Shown here: positions 1 to 8,083 of the stretch, piece after piece | How positions within the stretch are numbered: position 1 is the stretch's first letter | How the letters are laid out: every line of letters starts with the position of its first letter | Assembly: GCF_002174455.2 (NCBI RefSeq) | Contig: NZ_CP147246.1 | Coordinates: 2,981,001 to 3,045,000, forward strand | Direction of reading: 5' to 3' | Source: Enterococcus sp. 9D6_DIV0238 | GTDB taxonomy: Bacteria; Bacillota; Bacilli; Lactobacillales; Enterococcaceae | Length of the DNA stretch: 64,000 nucleotides | Translations under genes and position numbers: made by a program | The notes under the pieces: generated by a model | Database searches by the model: none | What the model was told of the DNA's origin: nothing | The model's input: only the letters and a program-made list of their open reading frames with translations

Positions 1-225
1 CTCCATATCCAATAATCCTCCGACTAAAGCAATATCGGTCCCATGCCCGCGATAGGTTTTAGCAAACGATTCATATAAATAAATATCGACAGTATCAGGC
101 TGTTCTCCGAAAATACTGCGGACGATTTTACCGATACGTGCTGCTCCTGCAGTATGGGAACTGCTAGGACCGATCATTACTGGACCAATAATGTCAAAGA
201 CACTTTTATAACGTAAATTTTCCAT
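1..225 (-). CDS. sdaAB: L-serine dehydratase, iron-sulfur-dependent, beta subunit (5' end only)
   Basis: The first 75 residues of a minus-strand gene run off the left edge of the window. They contain the motif [17 protein letters not shown], which is the hallmark of the beta chain of the two-subunit Fe-S L-serine dehydratase of Firmicutes. This enzyme deaminates L-serine to pyruvate and ammonia in the cytoplasm. The ATG at 225-223 follows an AGGTGA ribosome site with good spacing, so the start is secure. The alpha subunit is expected just outside the window; this cannot be seen. The assignment is firm for the family and limited only by truncation. Confidence 0.9.
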   Translation of the reverse strand, partial: MENLRYKSVFDIIGPVMIGPSSSHTAGAARIGKIVRSIFGEQPDTVDIYLYESFAKTYRGHGTDIALVGGLLDME

Positions 226-316
226 GATTTCATTCACCTATTTTCTTATTTTTGAACGTAGATTTTTGCTAACGAAAGTCTATCATATTTGTATAAATAA
301 TACTAGAGAATAAAAA

Positions 317-345
317 TTGAATTTATTTTAACTTAATGTTATATT
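317..345 (+). promoter_or_regulatory. promoter of the small secreted protein gene
   Basis: TTGAAT (317-322) and TATATT (340-345) are separated by exactly 17 bp, and the coding start lies 32 bp downstream of the -10. This is a good sigma-70-type match in an AT-rich background. Confidence 0.5.
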
Positions 346-377
346 TAATGTATAAAAAGAAAAAAGGAGATAAAACG

Positions 378-740
378 ATGGAAAAAATTAGAATGATGAC
401 TTTTGCAGGTTTAATGGTGATTTTCTGTAGTTGTTTTGCTGGGAATGTTGCAGTAGCAAGTGCTGAAAGCAGCAATGATCGGATAGTAAAAGAAGGGAAC
501 GTCAATATAAGGTTTAATAAAATAGACACGATCACTATAGGCGATGGAATCAAGCCATTGTTTCCGCAGAGCGATGGCAAGCCGGAATTTGTCAGAATCC
601 ATGTTACAACTGCAGGATTTCCTCCTGTTTTACGATGGTATAGCAACGGTAAAAAATCAGGCTATCTGACGAAAGAATCTCATCATAGCCAAGCACCAGG
701 TATTATCTGGTTTATTACTTATAGTGGATATATCAAATAG
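378..740 (+). CDS. small secreted hypothetical protein
   Basis: This is a 120-residue protein if translation starts at the ATG at 378, which has an AAAAAGGAGA ribosome site. A longer in-frame start at 336 lacks one. The N-terminus is a classic Sec signal peptide (K-R, hydrophobic run from about residue 7 to 22, then a likely cut after AVASA or ASA). The mature part is about 95 residues, with no cysteine and no motif I recognise. It ends in an aromatic stretch, IIWFITYSGYIK. The gene stands alone between a divergent serine dehydratase gene and its own terminator. No function can be assigned. Confidence 0.6.
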   Translation: MEKIRMMTFAGLMVIFCSCFAGNVAVASAESSNDRIVKEGNVNIRFNKIDTITIGDGIKPLFPQSDGKPEFVRIHVTTAGFPPVLRWYSNGKKSGYLTKESHHSQAPGIIWFITYSGYIK

Positions 741-747
741 ATAAAAA

Positions 748-834
748 AGAGCAAGCGGTATGTGCTGAGCCTAAAGAACTAGATTTTGGGATCTATTTTT
801 GGCATGGGTACAGATAACTTGCTCATTTTTATTT
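748..834 (+). terminator. terminator after the small secreted protein gene
   Basis: GAGCAAG (749-755) pairs with CTTGCTC (819-825), with further partial pairing inside the long arm, and TTTTTATTT follows directly. It separates the upstream gene from the rplK promoter. Confidence 0.6.
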
Positions 835-843
835 AGTAAGCTG

Positions 844-872
844 TTGAAATACGGATAAAAAGAGTGTATACT
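844..872 (+). promoter_or_regulatory. promoter of rplK-rplA
   Basis: TTGAAA (844-849), a 17-bp spacer and TATACT (867-872) form a near-consensus promoter. The transcript would start about 110 bp upstream of rplK and include the L1-type leader motif at 928-966. Confidence 0.7.
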
Positions 873-927
873 GACTTAGTGTGCAATTTTGTACATCATA
901 ATTCTTTGCTCAAACAAAGAAGGACTG

Positions 928-966
928 ACGTGGGAGGAGAAATCTTCATCTCCAATTAACCACATC
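928..966 (+). promoter_or_regulatory. L1-type ribosomal protein leader motif before rplK
   Basis: GTGG (930-933) can pair with CCAC (960-963). Inside it a GGAGA/TCTCC helix is flanked by the purine-rich GGGAG side and an AATTAA strand. The same arrangement, with a different inner helix, recurs before rplA at 1475-1503. L1 is known to bind its own mRNA at sites that mimic its 23S rRNA site and to repress the L11-L1 operon. That these are L1 sites is inferred from position and shape. Confidence 0.55.
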
Positions 967-989
967 ACGGACTCAAGGAGGTATGTCTC

Positions 990-1412
990 GTGGCAAAAAA
1001 AGTAGAAAAATTAGTTAAATTGCAAATTCCTGCAGGTAAAGCAACACCAGCTCCGCCAGTAGGTCCTGCACTAGGTCAAGCGGGTATCAACATCATGGGA
1101 TTCACTAAAGAATTCAACGCTCGTACAGCTGATCAAGCTGGTTTGATCATTCCAGTAGTAATTTCTGTATATGAAGACCGTTCATTTACATTCATTACTA
1201 AAACACCACCAGCTGCAGTATTATTGAAAAAAGCTGCAAAAATCGACAAAGGTTCTGGTGAGCCAAACAAAACTAAAGTAGCTAAAGTAACTAGCGATCA
1301 AGTAAAAGAAATCGCTGAACTTAAAATGGCAGACCTAAACGCAGCTAACGTTGAGTCAGCAATGCGCATGGTTGAAGGAACTGCACGAAGCATGGGAATC
1401 ACTGTAGAATAA
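990..1412 (+). CDS. rplK: 50S ribosomal protein L11
   Basis: This 140-residue protein has the full length of bacterial L11. Its N-terminal domain carries [16 protein letters not shown] and [14 protein letters not shown], the family signature and the thiostrepton/L10-base region. The C-terminal rRNA-binding domain ends in SMGITVE. L11 sits at the base of the ribosomal stalk and works with elongation factors on the GTPase centre. Translation starts at GTG 990 after AAGGAGG. It is co-transcribed with rplA after a 108-bp spacer that holds a second L1-type motif. Confidence 0.98.
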   Translation: MAKKVEKLVKLQIPAGKATPAPPVGPALGQAGINIMGFTKEFNARTADQAGLIIPVVISVYEDRSFTFITKTPPAAVLLKKAAKIDKGSGEPNKTKVAKVTSDQVKEIAELKMADLNAANVESAMRMVEGTARSMGITVE

Positions 1413-1474
1413 TTTTATTCTATCGTCCCGAAGAAGTAGCTTCTCAGTTTATTTCATATTTAAAGATATGAATT

Positions 1475-1503
1475 ACGTGGGAGGTTCTACCGTTATAACC
1501 ACA
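1475..1503 (+). promoter_or_regulatory. L1-type ribosomal protein leader motif before rplA
   Basis: GTGGGAGGT pairs with ACC and CCAC over 1477-1502. The outer GTGG/CCAC helix and the GGGAG strand match the motif before rplK, but the inner helix differs in sequence (GGT/ACC instead of GGAGA/TCTCC). That is the pattern expected of a conserved RNA fold. It lies 18 bp before the rplA start and overlaps the approach to its ribosome site, fitting translational control by L1. Confidence 0.55.
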
Positions 1504-1520
1504 ATCAAGGAGGAAACAAA

Positions 1521-2210
1521 ATGGCTAAAAAGAGCAAAAAAATGCAAGAAGCATTGAAAAAAGTTGAATCAACAAAAGTTTACCCAGTAGCAGAAGCGAT
1601 CGCTTTAGCTAAAGAAACAAATATTGCAAAATTCGACGCAACTGTTGAAGTTGCTTACCGTTTAAATGTAGACCCTAAAAAAGCAGACCAACAAATTCGT
1701 GGTGCTGTAGTATTACCTAACGGAACTGGTAAAACACAATCTGTTTTAGTTTTCGCTAAAGGCGAAAAAGCAAAAGAAGCTGAAGCAGCTGGTGCAGATT
1801 ACGTAGGCGATGCTGACATGGTTCAAAAGATCCAAGGTGGATGGTTTGACTTTGACGTAGTTGTAGCAACTCCAGACATGATGGCTGAAGTTGGTAAATT
1901 AGGTCGTGTCTTAGGTCCTAAAGGTCTAATGCCTAACCCTAAAACTGGTACAGTAACAATGGACGTAACAAAAGCTGTCAACGAAGTAAAAGCTGGTAAA
2001 GTAACTTACCGTGTTGACAAAGCTGGTAACATCCACGTACCGATCGGTAAAGTATCATTTGATGATGCAAAATTAGTTGAAAACTTCAATACGATCAACG
2101 ACGTATTGTTGAAAGCTAAACCATCAGCAGCAAAAGGTCAATACATTAAAAACATTTCAGTAACAACAACATTTGGACCTGGAATCCACGTTGACCAAGC
2201 TTCATTTTAA
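1521..2210 (+). CDS. rplA: 50S ribosomal protein L1
   Basis: The 229-residue protein is of normal L1 length. It has the diagnostic [19 protein letters not shown] stretch at about residues 125-145 and the usual C-terminal [14 protein letters not shown]1 forms the mobile L1 stalk of the 50S subunit that moves E-site tRNA, and it also acts as a translational repressor of its own operon. The ATG follows CAAGGAGGAAACAAA. A strong terminator (2255-2303) closes the rplK-rplA unit, so rplJ-rplL is separate. Confidence 0.98.
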   Translation: MAKKSKKMQEALKKVESTKVYPVAEAIALAKETNIAKFDATVEVAYRLNVDPKKADQQIRGAVVLPNGTGKTQSVLVFAKGEKAKEAEAAGADYVGDADMVQKIQGGWFDFDVVVATPDMMAEVGKLGRVLGPKGLMPNPKTGTVTMDVTKAVNEVKAGKVTYRVDKAGNIHVPIGKVSFDDAKLVENFNTINDVLLKAKPSAAKGQYIKNISVTTTFGPGIHVDQASF

Positions 2211-2254
2211 TTAGAAAAGCTGAATGAACTCGTTCGAGACTGACAGAAAAATAG

Positions 2255-2303
2255 AAAATACTATTTGTGACGTTTTTTGTCACCAATAGTATTTGTCTTT
2301 TTT
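2255..2303 (+). terminator. terminator after rplA
   Basis: A long stem (AAATACTATTTGTGAC paired with GTCACCAATAGTATTTG, around a GTTTTTT loop) is followed by TCTTTTTTCC. It is a strong intrinsic terminator. Confidence 0.9.
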
Positions 2304-2324
2304 CCGAAGTTTCAGTTCATAAAG

Positions 2325-2463
2325 CTAGATCAATAGAAAAGTACAATAGACCAGTTAGGTTGTGAGCAAATTAGAAAACTTACTCAAAGATGGTTTTTAT
2401 CTTTGAAGGAAGTTTATCTATTTGTCGAGCAATCTGGTCTATGGAACTAGATCAATAGAAAAG
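2325..2463 (+). repeat. ~100-bp imperfect palindrome between 17-bp direct repeats
   Basis: The 17-mer CTAGATCAATAGAAAAG occurs at 2325-2341 and again at 2447-2463. Between the copies lies an imperfect palindrome with ends TAGACCAG (about 2347) and CTGGTCTA (about 2434). Its inner hairpin is CAAAGAT/ATCTTTG around GGTTTTT, with partly paired middle arms. No T-tract follows, so it is not a simple terminator. The layout resembles a small MITE-like insertion with target duplication, or a structured spacer RNA. Confidence 0.55.
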
Positions 2464-2490
2464 CTGAATGATTTTTAAAATTATTCTTGA

Positions 2491-2523
2491 CTCACTCACT
2501 TACCTTGTGGTAAAGTGAGTGAG
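2491..2523 (+). other. strong hairpin at the head of the rplJ leader
   Basis: CTCACTCACTTACC (2491-2504) and GGTAAAGTGAGTGAG (2509-2523) form a stem of about 14 bp around TTGT. It has no T-tract and sits just upstream of the L10 leader. It may cap the leader transcript or mark the promoter region. I could not place a convincing -35/-10 pair for rplJ here. Confidence 0.4.
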
Positions 2524-2529
2524 GTTAAT

Positions 2530-2795
2530 AATTAACTGTACCGAAGACAGTAGGTGACGCAAGTCTTAATTTCCTACCGAGGACAATGATTGATGAAATA
2601 GATCAATGGTCCCTCTATGTCAACGGTGGCATGGAGTTTTGTTGTTTTACACGACTTTTTGAAAAAAAGACGATGTAAAACAATACTTGGCGAACAAAGT
2701 GAGCGAAGTTTTCGTTATTGTTACTAACTTTTTGTGGCAAAATAGATTTTTTTGCTACATATACGTCGAAACTCCACCATCACTATTCAGGAGGT
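2530..2795 (+). promoter_or_regulatory. ribosomal L10 leader with attenuator
   Basis: The sequence ACCGAAGACAGTAGGTGACG (from 2539) followed by TTAATTTCCTACCGAGG is the conserved core of the Firmicute L10 leader, which binds the L10(L12)4 complex. GTAGG and CCTAC form its basal helix. Downstream, CTCTATGTC pairs with GTGGCATGGAG (2613-2636) and is followed by TTTTGTTGTTTT, an attenuator-like hairpin. A second perfect hairpin (TTGTTTTACA/TGTAAAACAA, about 2642-2682) follows. Excess L10 would shut off rplJ-rplL; the exact switch partners are inferred. Confidence 0.8.
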
Positions 2796-2803
2796 GAAAA
2801 TAA

Positions 2804-3304
2804 ATGAGTGAAGCAGCAATCGCTAAAAAAGAAACCCTAGTTGAAGAAGCAGCAGCGAAATTCTCAGCAGCATCTTCAGTTGTTATTGTAGACTACCGTG
2901 GTTTAACAGTAGAAGAAGTAACAAACCTACGTAAACAATTACGTGATGCAAACGTTGAAATGAAAGTTATCAAAAATTCTATCCTTTCACGTGCAGCTAA
3001 AAAAGCAGGTCTAGAAGGTTTAGACGAAGTATTTACTGGTCCAACTGCTGTCGCTTTCAGTAATGAAGACGTAGTAGCACCAGCTAAAATCATCGATGAA
3101 TTCGCGAAAGATGCGAAAGCATTGGAGATCAAAGGTGGCGTTATCGAAGGGAAAGTTTCTTCTATCGAAGAAATCACAGCTTTGGCAAAACTACCAAGCC
3201 GCGATGGATTACTTTCTATGCTATTATCTGTATTGCAAGCGCCAGTCAGAAACGTGGCTTACGCTGTCAAAGCAGTGGCAGACAAACAAGAAGAAGTTGC
3301 TTAA
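2804..3304 (+). CDS. rplJ: 50S ribosomal protein L10
   Basis: The 166-residue protein has the L10 N-terminal rRNA-binding domain with [20 protein letters not shown] and [13 protein letters not shown]-terminal helix follows that would anchor L7/L12 dimers. L10 is the backbone of the ribosomal stalk. The ATG has an AGGAGGTGA ribosome site. It is co-transcribed with rplL 59 bp downstream and lies behind the L10 leader that senses its own product. Confidence 0.98.
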   Translation: MSEAAIAKKETLVEEAAAKFSAASSVVIVDYRGLTVEEVTNLRKQLRDANVEMKVIKNSILSRAAKKAGLEGLDEVFTGPTAVAFSNEDVVAPAKIIDEFAKDAKALEIKGGVIEGKVSSIEEITALAKLPSRDGLLSMLLSVLQAPVRNVAYAVKAVADKQEEVA

Positions 3305-3363
3305 TCGCAGCCTAATTTACACAAACTAAAAAAACAATTTTAAATTAAATGGAGGAAATTCAA

Positions 3364-3732
3364 ATGGCATTAAACATTGAAAACATTATTGCTGAACTAG
3401 AAACAGCAACTATCTTAGAATTAAGCGAATTAGTTAAAGCTATCGAAGAAAAATTTGACGTATCAGCAGCAGCTCCTGTTGCAGCAGCAGCAGGTCCTGC
3501 AGCTGGCGGCGGCGAAGAACAAACTGAATTTACTGTAGAATTAACTGCAGCTGGAGATCAAAAAGTTAAAGTTATCAAAGCAGTTCGTGAAGCAACTGGT
3601 CTTGGCTTGAAAGAAGCTAAAGCTGTAGTTGATGGCGCTCCTGCACCAGTTAAAGAAGGCGCATCTAAAGAAGAAGCAGAAGCATTAAAAGCTGCTTTAG
3701 AAGAAGTTGGCGCTTCTGTAACATTAAAATAA
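3364..3732 (+). CDS. rplL: 50S ribosomal protein L7/L12
   Basis: The 122-residue protein starts at ATG 3364 after GGAGGAAATTCAA. An in-frame ATG at 3349 overlaps the ribosome site and is unlikely. The N-terminal dimerisation domain ([16 protein letters not shown]) is followed by an Ala/Gly-rich hinge at about residues 36-52. The C-terminal domain has the conserved [20 protein letters not shown]. Multiple copies form the stalk that recruits translational GTPases. A T-tract terminator follows. Confidence 0.98.
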   Translation: MALNIENIIAELETATILELSELVKAIEEKFDVSAAAPVAAAAGPAAGGGEEQTEFTVELTAAGDQKVKVIKAVREATGLGLKEAKAVVDGAPAPVKEGASKEEAEALKAALEEVGASVTLK

Positions 3733-3751
3733 TTCAATTTGATTATTTCGA

Positions 3752-3789
3752 GTCAGAATCCTTAGCAATAAGGGTTCTGACTTTTTTTG
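3752..3789 (+). terminator. terminator after rplL
   Basis: AGTCAGAATCCTTA and TAAGGGTTCTGACT form a stem around GCAA, followed by TTTTTTTGTTT. The remaining ~230 bp up to the next terminator hold nothing I recognise. Confidence 0.92.
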
Positions 3790-4021
3790 TTTTGATGAAC
3801 TTGATTTTTTATTCTTTCATATAAATAAAGAAATATACTTCCAGTGTGTAACAATGATCGATTTATCTTGATGAATTTTTAGTGAGCAAACTTTTTACAG
3901 GATCATAGTATCTTTAAGCAATAAAGATGGCAGATAATAGTATTTATTTGAAATTTTCTATAAATAAAATATAGAAATTTAGCTTTATTGGAACAAGTTA
4001 CTTGAAAAATTGTTGTTTTTA

Positions 4022-4050
4022 CAATAAAAAAAGACCCGAAGGCCTTTCTT
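4022..4050 (-). terminator. terminator of the Ser-rich lipoprotein gene
   Basis: Read on the minus strand, AAGGCC-TTCG-GGTCTT is a UUCG-capped hairpin followed by TTTTTATT. It lies directly after the stop codon of the minus-strand lipoprotein gene. Confidence 0.8.
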
Positions 4051-4943
4051 TATTGTAAGGATTCTTTCATACTCTTTGTCATCTCAGTTAAGCTATCTCT
4101 GTAAGAAATAAGGAAATCAACAAGCGTATCTTTTCCAGCTAGTTTCTTATTACCGTAGCTAGAATATTGTTTCTTTTGTGATTCAAGAGCTTGGTCATAT
4201 TGTTTTTTTTGTTCTTCAAAAGATGCTTGATCATAAAGCACAGTATCTTTTACAGCAGCTTCATATTCGGATAAGAAGTTATTGATAATCGCTTGATACA
4301 TCGCTAGATAATCTTCATAGGTTTTGATCGATTTAATTGTTTCATCAGACACATCAGTAGGCTTAAATGCAGTAGATTCAGATTTTTCAGAAGCTTTTGT
4401 CTCTTCTTTAGAGCTAGAAGGAGTACTTTCTTTAGAACTAGAAGAAGGAGCTTCTTTTGAACTAGAGCTTGAAGTATCCGTATCTTTACCGCCCATATAT
4501 TTTTTGAAATCTGAATCATTTAAAAAACTTACTGTCCAAGAGCTTGGAGAGTAATTGTCATCAAAAGTGATCGTGTCACCTTCTTTTAAGATCAATCGTT
4601 GTTTGGCTCCTACATCTCTAAGCATTTCACTTTTTCTAGTATTACCACGAACATTCATGCTCACATAAGCATTTTTGTCAGTATCTCTTTCTCCATGGCT
4701 TAATTCAGTCAAAACAGCATAATAAGTTCCAGGTTCAATATCAGTCCCTACGATATAGTCTCCTTTAGCGACAAATTCAACTGACTCAGGTTCATCTTTA
4801 GCTTTGCTCTCTTCTTTTGAAGAACTGGTCATTTCCGTAGTTTCTTTCGTTGAACTATTTGTTTTAACATTTTCTTTTTTTCCGCCAGAACTACATCCAG
4901 CTAAAAGGCTGACCCCAACAGCTAACAAAATAAATTTTTTCAT
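4050..4943 (-). CDS. surface lipoprotein with Ser-rich linkers
   Basis: The 297-residue protein begins with a lipoprotein signal peptide and lipobox LLAGC, with lipidated Cys at residue 17. A Ser/Thr/Lys-rich linker follows. A folded segment at about residues 55-150 (VEFVAKGDYIVGTDIEPGTY) resembles the beta-rich domains of other cell-surface lipoproteins. A second low-complexity stretch of SSSKE-type repeats covers about 155-190. The C-terminal ~100 residues are helical and charged (YEDYLAMYQAIINNFLSEYE). It would be tethered to the outer face of the membrane. The ATG follows AAAAGGGGAG. Function unknown. Confidence 0.8.
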   Translation of the reverse strand: MKKFILLAVGVSLLAGCSSGGKKENVKTNSSTKETTEMTSSSKEESKAKDEPESVEFVAKGDYIVGTDIEPGTYYAVLTELSHGERDTDKNAYVSMNVRGNTRKSEMLRDVGAKQRLILKEGDTITFDDNYSPSSWTVSFLNDSDFKKYMGGKDTDTSSSSSKEAPSSSSKESTPSSSKEETKASEKSESTAFKPTDVSDETIKSIKTYEDYLAMYQAIINNFLSEYEAAVKDTVLYDQASFEEQKKQYDQALESQKKQYSSYGNKKLAGKDTLVDFLISYRDSLTEMTKSMKESLQ

Positions 4944-4982
4944 TTTACTCCCCTTTTCATTGTGTGATATTTTTTGGATATT

Positions 4983-5037
4983 CTCATAAAATTATGAGTA
5001 AAAACAAGTCAATAGCTAATTATTAACTTGTTTTTTA
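4983..5037 (-). promoter_or_regulatory. lipoprotein promoter overlapped by two inverted repeats
   Basis: On the minus strand TTGACT (5012-5007) and TTATGA (4989-4984) are 17 bp apart. The perfect palindrome CTCATAAAATTATGAG (4983-4998) covers the -10, and AACAAGT...ACTTGTT (about 5004-5037) brackets the -35. Both are plausible operator sites. Confidence 0.45.
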
Positions 5038-5313
5038 TATTATATCAGTCATAGTAAGCGATAACAATATCATGAAAATGAAATAAAGTGAGACTTATTT
5101 AGAATTTTATATTCTTTAGACATTTTAGTAGATTCGATTAACAATAGAACGAAAGTTTTATATAAAATTGAAGCTTCTAATCATCCATTGCAATGGAAAA
5201 TTTCATTATTTTCTCATTTTGATGCATATCTTTCGCATGAAATAATAGAATTTGTTAGCATAAATAAGTACTCATTTTTATTTTTAAATTTTGTTGTGAA
5301 GGAGGACATGAAT

Positions 5314-5556
5314 ATGCATTGGTTATGGACATTAATCGTCGGTGGTGTGATCGGCGCAATTGCTGGCGCAATCACTAGTAAAGGCAAATCTATGGGCATA
5401 ATTTTCAACATTATCGCGGGTTTAGTCGGTTCATCGATCGGTCAAGCTTTACTTGGTAGCTGGGGTCCTCAGCTTGCTGGAATGGCTTTGATTCCTTCAA
5501 TCATCGGTGCGGTGATTTTAGTGGCAGTCGTTTCATTCTTTTTAGGTAAAAAATAA
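5314..5556 (+). CDS. GlsB/YeaQ/YmgE family stress-response membrane protein
   Basis: This 80-residue, very hydrophobic, Gly-rich protein has three predicted membrane segments: WLWTLIVGGVIGAIAGAI, about residues 28-45 and about 55-77. It matches the small transglycosylase-associated (GlsB-type) family, which in enterococci is linked to stress responses. The start at ATG 5314 is favoured because AGGAGG (5300-5305) is 8 bp upstream; the ATG at 5308 is too close. The 370-bp region before it holds only the divergent lipoprotein promoter and no clear promoter for this gene. Confidence 0.85.
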   Translation: MHWLWTLIVGGVIGAIAGAITSKGKSMGIIFNIIAGLVGSSIGQALLGSWGPQLAGMALIPSIIGAVILVAVVSFFLGKK

Positions 5557-5567
5557 GTATTTTCAGT

Positions 5568-5607
5568 AAAAACCGCTTGGAAGCATTGTTTCCAAGCGGT
5601 TTTTTTG
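5568..5607 (+). terminator. bidirectional terminator
   Basis: AAACCGCTTGGAA and TTCCAAGCGGTTT form a perfect 13-bp stem with A- and T-tracts on opposite sides. It can end both the GlsB-like gene and the convergent regulator gene. Confidence 0.93.
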
Positions 5608-5609
5608 TG

Positions 5610-7517
5610 CTAATCAAATAATTTTTCTATAAAAGCTTCATAATTTTGGACTAGTAACAATTGTTCTAGTTTTTCACTTGTAGAAAATGTATCTATCATA
5701 AAATCAAATAATTGCCGAAACTTTTTCATATCTCTTTGGTTCATGACGATCATTATGATGACTTGAACGTAATGAGTGCCCCACTGAACTGGCCGATCAT
5801 TCAGAATGATCGAAATGCCCGTTTTTTTTGCGCTCATTTCAATTGCATGAGGTAATGCAACTGAGTTATTGAAAGAGGTTGCGGACATTTTTTCACGCTC
5901 TTTGATCAGCTCGATGAAAGAAGACTCGATATGCTGACTTTCAATCAACTTACTCCCTAGATAGTCGATATAGTCATATTCGGACGATAGATAAACATTT
6001 CGCTCAAAACGTTCAGAAGTCAGATACTTGCCAATACTTTCTTTCAAATCAGCAACAAGTTTTTGTTGTTTCAACCTATTGATCGCTTTTTGAACCTTAT
6101 CGATATCTTTCCCAGACAAAAAAGGTGAGAGTTGAACTGTATTAGAAAATTCCTTGAGTTCGATCGTAGACAAAACTAAATCGGAATTGCTCATCTCTAA
6201 GCGACTTTGCTCATCTAAACGATAGAATGCGCCTGTTATGTTTATACTTTTCTTAAAAATATCGCTGATCTTATAAACTAAGCGTTTGTGCATGTCATAG
6301 TATTCAGGTGTATAGATCACACAATTCAATTTATTTTCTGTTTCGAATTTTTCTTCAAAATAAGAACCAATATGAAGTGCAATAAATGTGATTTCATCAT
6401 CAGAAATGGGAATATTGATTTGTTTTTGAATTTGTTTGGCAATAAAAATCGCTACTTCGTAAATAAAAGCATAAGACTGTTTGATTTCTTCGGAAAGAGG
6501 ATTACTGACTTGTTTGCCTCTTTTTGCTCGTGAAATTAAATTTGAAACGTGTAAGGCTAAGTTCAAAATCAATTCTTCTGAGATATGAGTAATAAAATAT
6601 TTTTCTGCAACAGTTTCCATTGTTTGGGAAATAAAGGCATAAATGCTGGTATCCATATACTCTCTTAAAAAGGTTTCATTTGCAGGAGAAATTTTTGTCA
6701 TCAGTAAAAGAGCCAAGTTATGAATTTCATAAAGATCCATTTCGATAGATAGAGCTTGATGGATGTCTTTTCCAATATCAGTGGCAATCTTATATTCTAA
6801 CTGATCTTCTGAGAGAAGCTCTGAAGTCATTTCTATATCTGAGCGTTGATGATGTAAGAGACGATCGATAGCAATTGCAATATGTAGTAATAGACTATTG
6901 ATTGCATAGCCATTGACATAGAGATGCTGATTACTTAAACGCTCGACAACGATTTTTTGAATCGTTTCAATAGGAACATCTGGAAAAATCGTCTGAACAT
7001 AGTCAAGTGACTGGAAATTACGTAATGCTTCATCTTGCAGCAAATCACTCGTAAGCTTTCTAAAATCGATTTCCTCTCCAATCATCGTAAGATGCTGTCC
7101 GTTTTTAATTATTTTTAAACGATATTTTTCCATTTTTTTACGTAAACGAAGCAAGTCTTTTTCAATGGTCGGAATGCTGACAAACAATGTTTCAGCGGCC
7201 TCAAAATAATTTATAGTATGATGCTGGATCAATAAGTTCACCAAATAATTTATTCTGTCTTTAGGTGTATTAATTTCCTTTTTGCTTAGAGAGAGAATGT
7301 CATCGATTTGGACGGCATCATTGATTTTATAGCCTTGTCTGGAAGAACAGATTATTTCATGCTCAGTCAATTGATTGATTCGAGTAACATAATTGCGGAT
7401 CGTTCGAGTCGAAGTAGATAACGTTTCAGCTAAAAAAGCGGCAGATAACCAGTCATGATGCTGGGACAATAGTTTGATCAGTTCTGCTTCCTTTTTGTTT
7501 AACGACACATTTTTCAC
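5610..7517 (-). CDS. PRD-containing transcriptional regulator with EIIB- and EIIA-like domains
   Basis: The 635-residue protein has the LicR/MtlR architecture. It has an N-terminal winged HTH (STSTRTIRNYVTRINQ), a second Mga-like HTH at about 85-150, and two PRDs at about 180-395 (ITFIALHIGSYFEEK). An EIIB-like segment lies around 400-485. A C-terminal EIIA (mannitol/fructose type) carries SVALPHAIEMSAKKTGISI, with the phosphorylatable His. Such proteins activate a linked PTS operon, controlled by phosphorylation from HPr and the PTS. It is divergent from the lichenan-type operon and very likely its activator. The start is GTG at 7517, with AAAGGGA 7 bp upstream. Confidence 0.88.
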   Translation of the reverse strand: MKNVSLNKKEAELIKLLSQHHDWLSAAFLAETLSTSTRTIRNYVTRINQLTEHEIICSSRQGYKINDAVQIDDILSLSKKEINTPKDRINYLVNLLIQHHTINYFEAAETLFVSIPTIEKDLLRLRKKMEKYRLKIIKNGQHLTMIGEEIDFRKLTSDLLQDEALRNFQSLDYVQTIFPDVPIETIQKIVVERLSNQHLYVNGYAINSLLLHIAIAIDRLLHHQRSDIEMTSELLSEDQLEYKIATDIGKDIHQALSIEMDLYEIHNLALLLMTKISPANETFLREYMDTSIYAFISQTMETVAEKYFITHISEELILNLALHVSNLISRAKRGKQVSNPLSEEIKQSYAFIYEVAIFIAKQIQKQINIPISDDEITFIALHIGSYFEEKFETENKLNCVIYTPEYYDMHKRLVYKISDIFKKSINITGAFYRLDEQSRLEMSNSDLVLSTIELKEFSNTVQLSPFLSGKDIDKVQKAINRLKQQKLVADLKESIGKYLTSERFERNVYLSSEYDYIDYLGSKLIESQHIESSFIELIKEREKMSATSFNNSVALPHAIEMSAKKTGISIILNDRPVQWGTHYVQVIIMIVMNQRDMKKFRQLFDFMIDTFSTSEKLEQLLLVQNYEAFIEKLFD

Positions 7518-7615
7518 CTTCTTTCCCTTTTGTACTTCTTATTATTGAGATTTTCAAACGGCAAATCAAGTATAGTTGTTTCCGCTAAAACTCTTGTGAG
7601 AGGAAAGAAGTATAT

Positions 7616-7670
7616 TTGAAACTGTTTAAAAAAAAGTTGAAGATGAAAGTGTAGCAAAGAGCTGTTTCAA
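7616..7670 (+). promoter_or_regulatory. possible operator of the PTS operon
   Basis: TTGAAAC (7616-7622) and GTTTCAA (7664-7670) form an inverted repeat about 48 bp apart in the divergent regulator-EIIB intergenic region. It could be two half-sites for the PRD regulator. There is no experimental or consensus support. Confidence 0.3.
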
Positions 7671-7745
7671 TTAAGTGATATACCGTTTGTATGCAGCAGC
7701 CTAGTTACGTAAATACGTCGATCTTGAAAAATAGGAGGAATAAAG

Positions 7746-8066
7746 ATGAGTGAATTGAATGTGTTATTAGTTTGTGGATCAGGTGCCAGCAGTGGATTTA
7801 TGGCAGCAAATATGCGAAAGGCAGCTAAGTCCAAGGACCTGAATATGAATATTGTTGCTAGAAGTGAGTCGGAAATTGAAAATTATATTGAAGAAATCGA
7901 CGCGCTGATGGTTGGGCCTCACCTTGAGTACATTATTGACGAAATCGATGAGATCATTCATGGATTTCCAGTAAAAGTAATTCTGATGAAGAAAGAATAT
8001 TATGCAACACTTGACGGAGAAGCTGCGATCGAGCACTTATTAGCATCAATGAAGGAAGAAGAATAA
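7746..8066 (+). CDS. PTS system lactose/cellobiose-family IIB component
   Basis: The 106-residue EIIB protein has the phosphorylatable Cys10 in LLVCGSGASSGFMA, as in LicB/CelA-type enzymes. It transfers phosphate from EIIA to the incoming sugar bound to EIIC, on the cytoplasmic side. The ATG follows AGGAGGAATAAAG. It is the first gene of a five-gene run (EIIB, EIIC, EIIA, GH1 enzyme, lipoprotein phosphatase). The substrate is a beta-glucoside such as cellobiose or lichenan oligosaccharides by family; the exact sugar is not determined. Confidence 0.92.
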   Translation: MSELNVLLVCGSGASSGFMAANMRKAAKSKDLNMNIVARSESEIENYIEEIDALMVGPHLEYIIDEIDEIIHGFPVKVILMKKEYYATLDGEAAIEHLLASMKEEE

Positions 8067-8083
8067 AAAAGGAGGAGTAAGTG

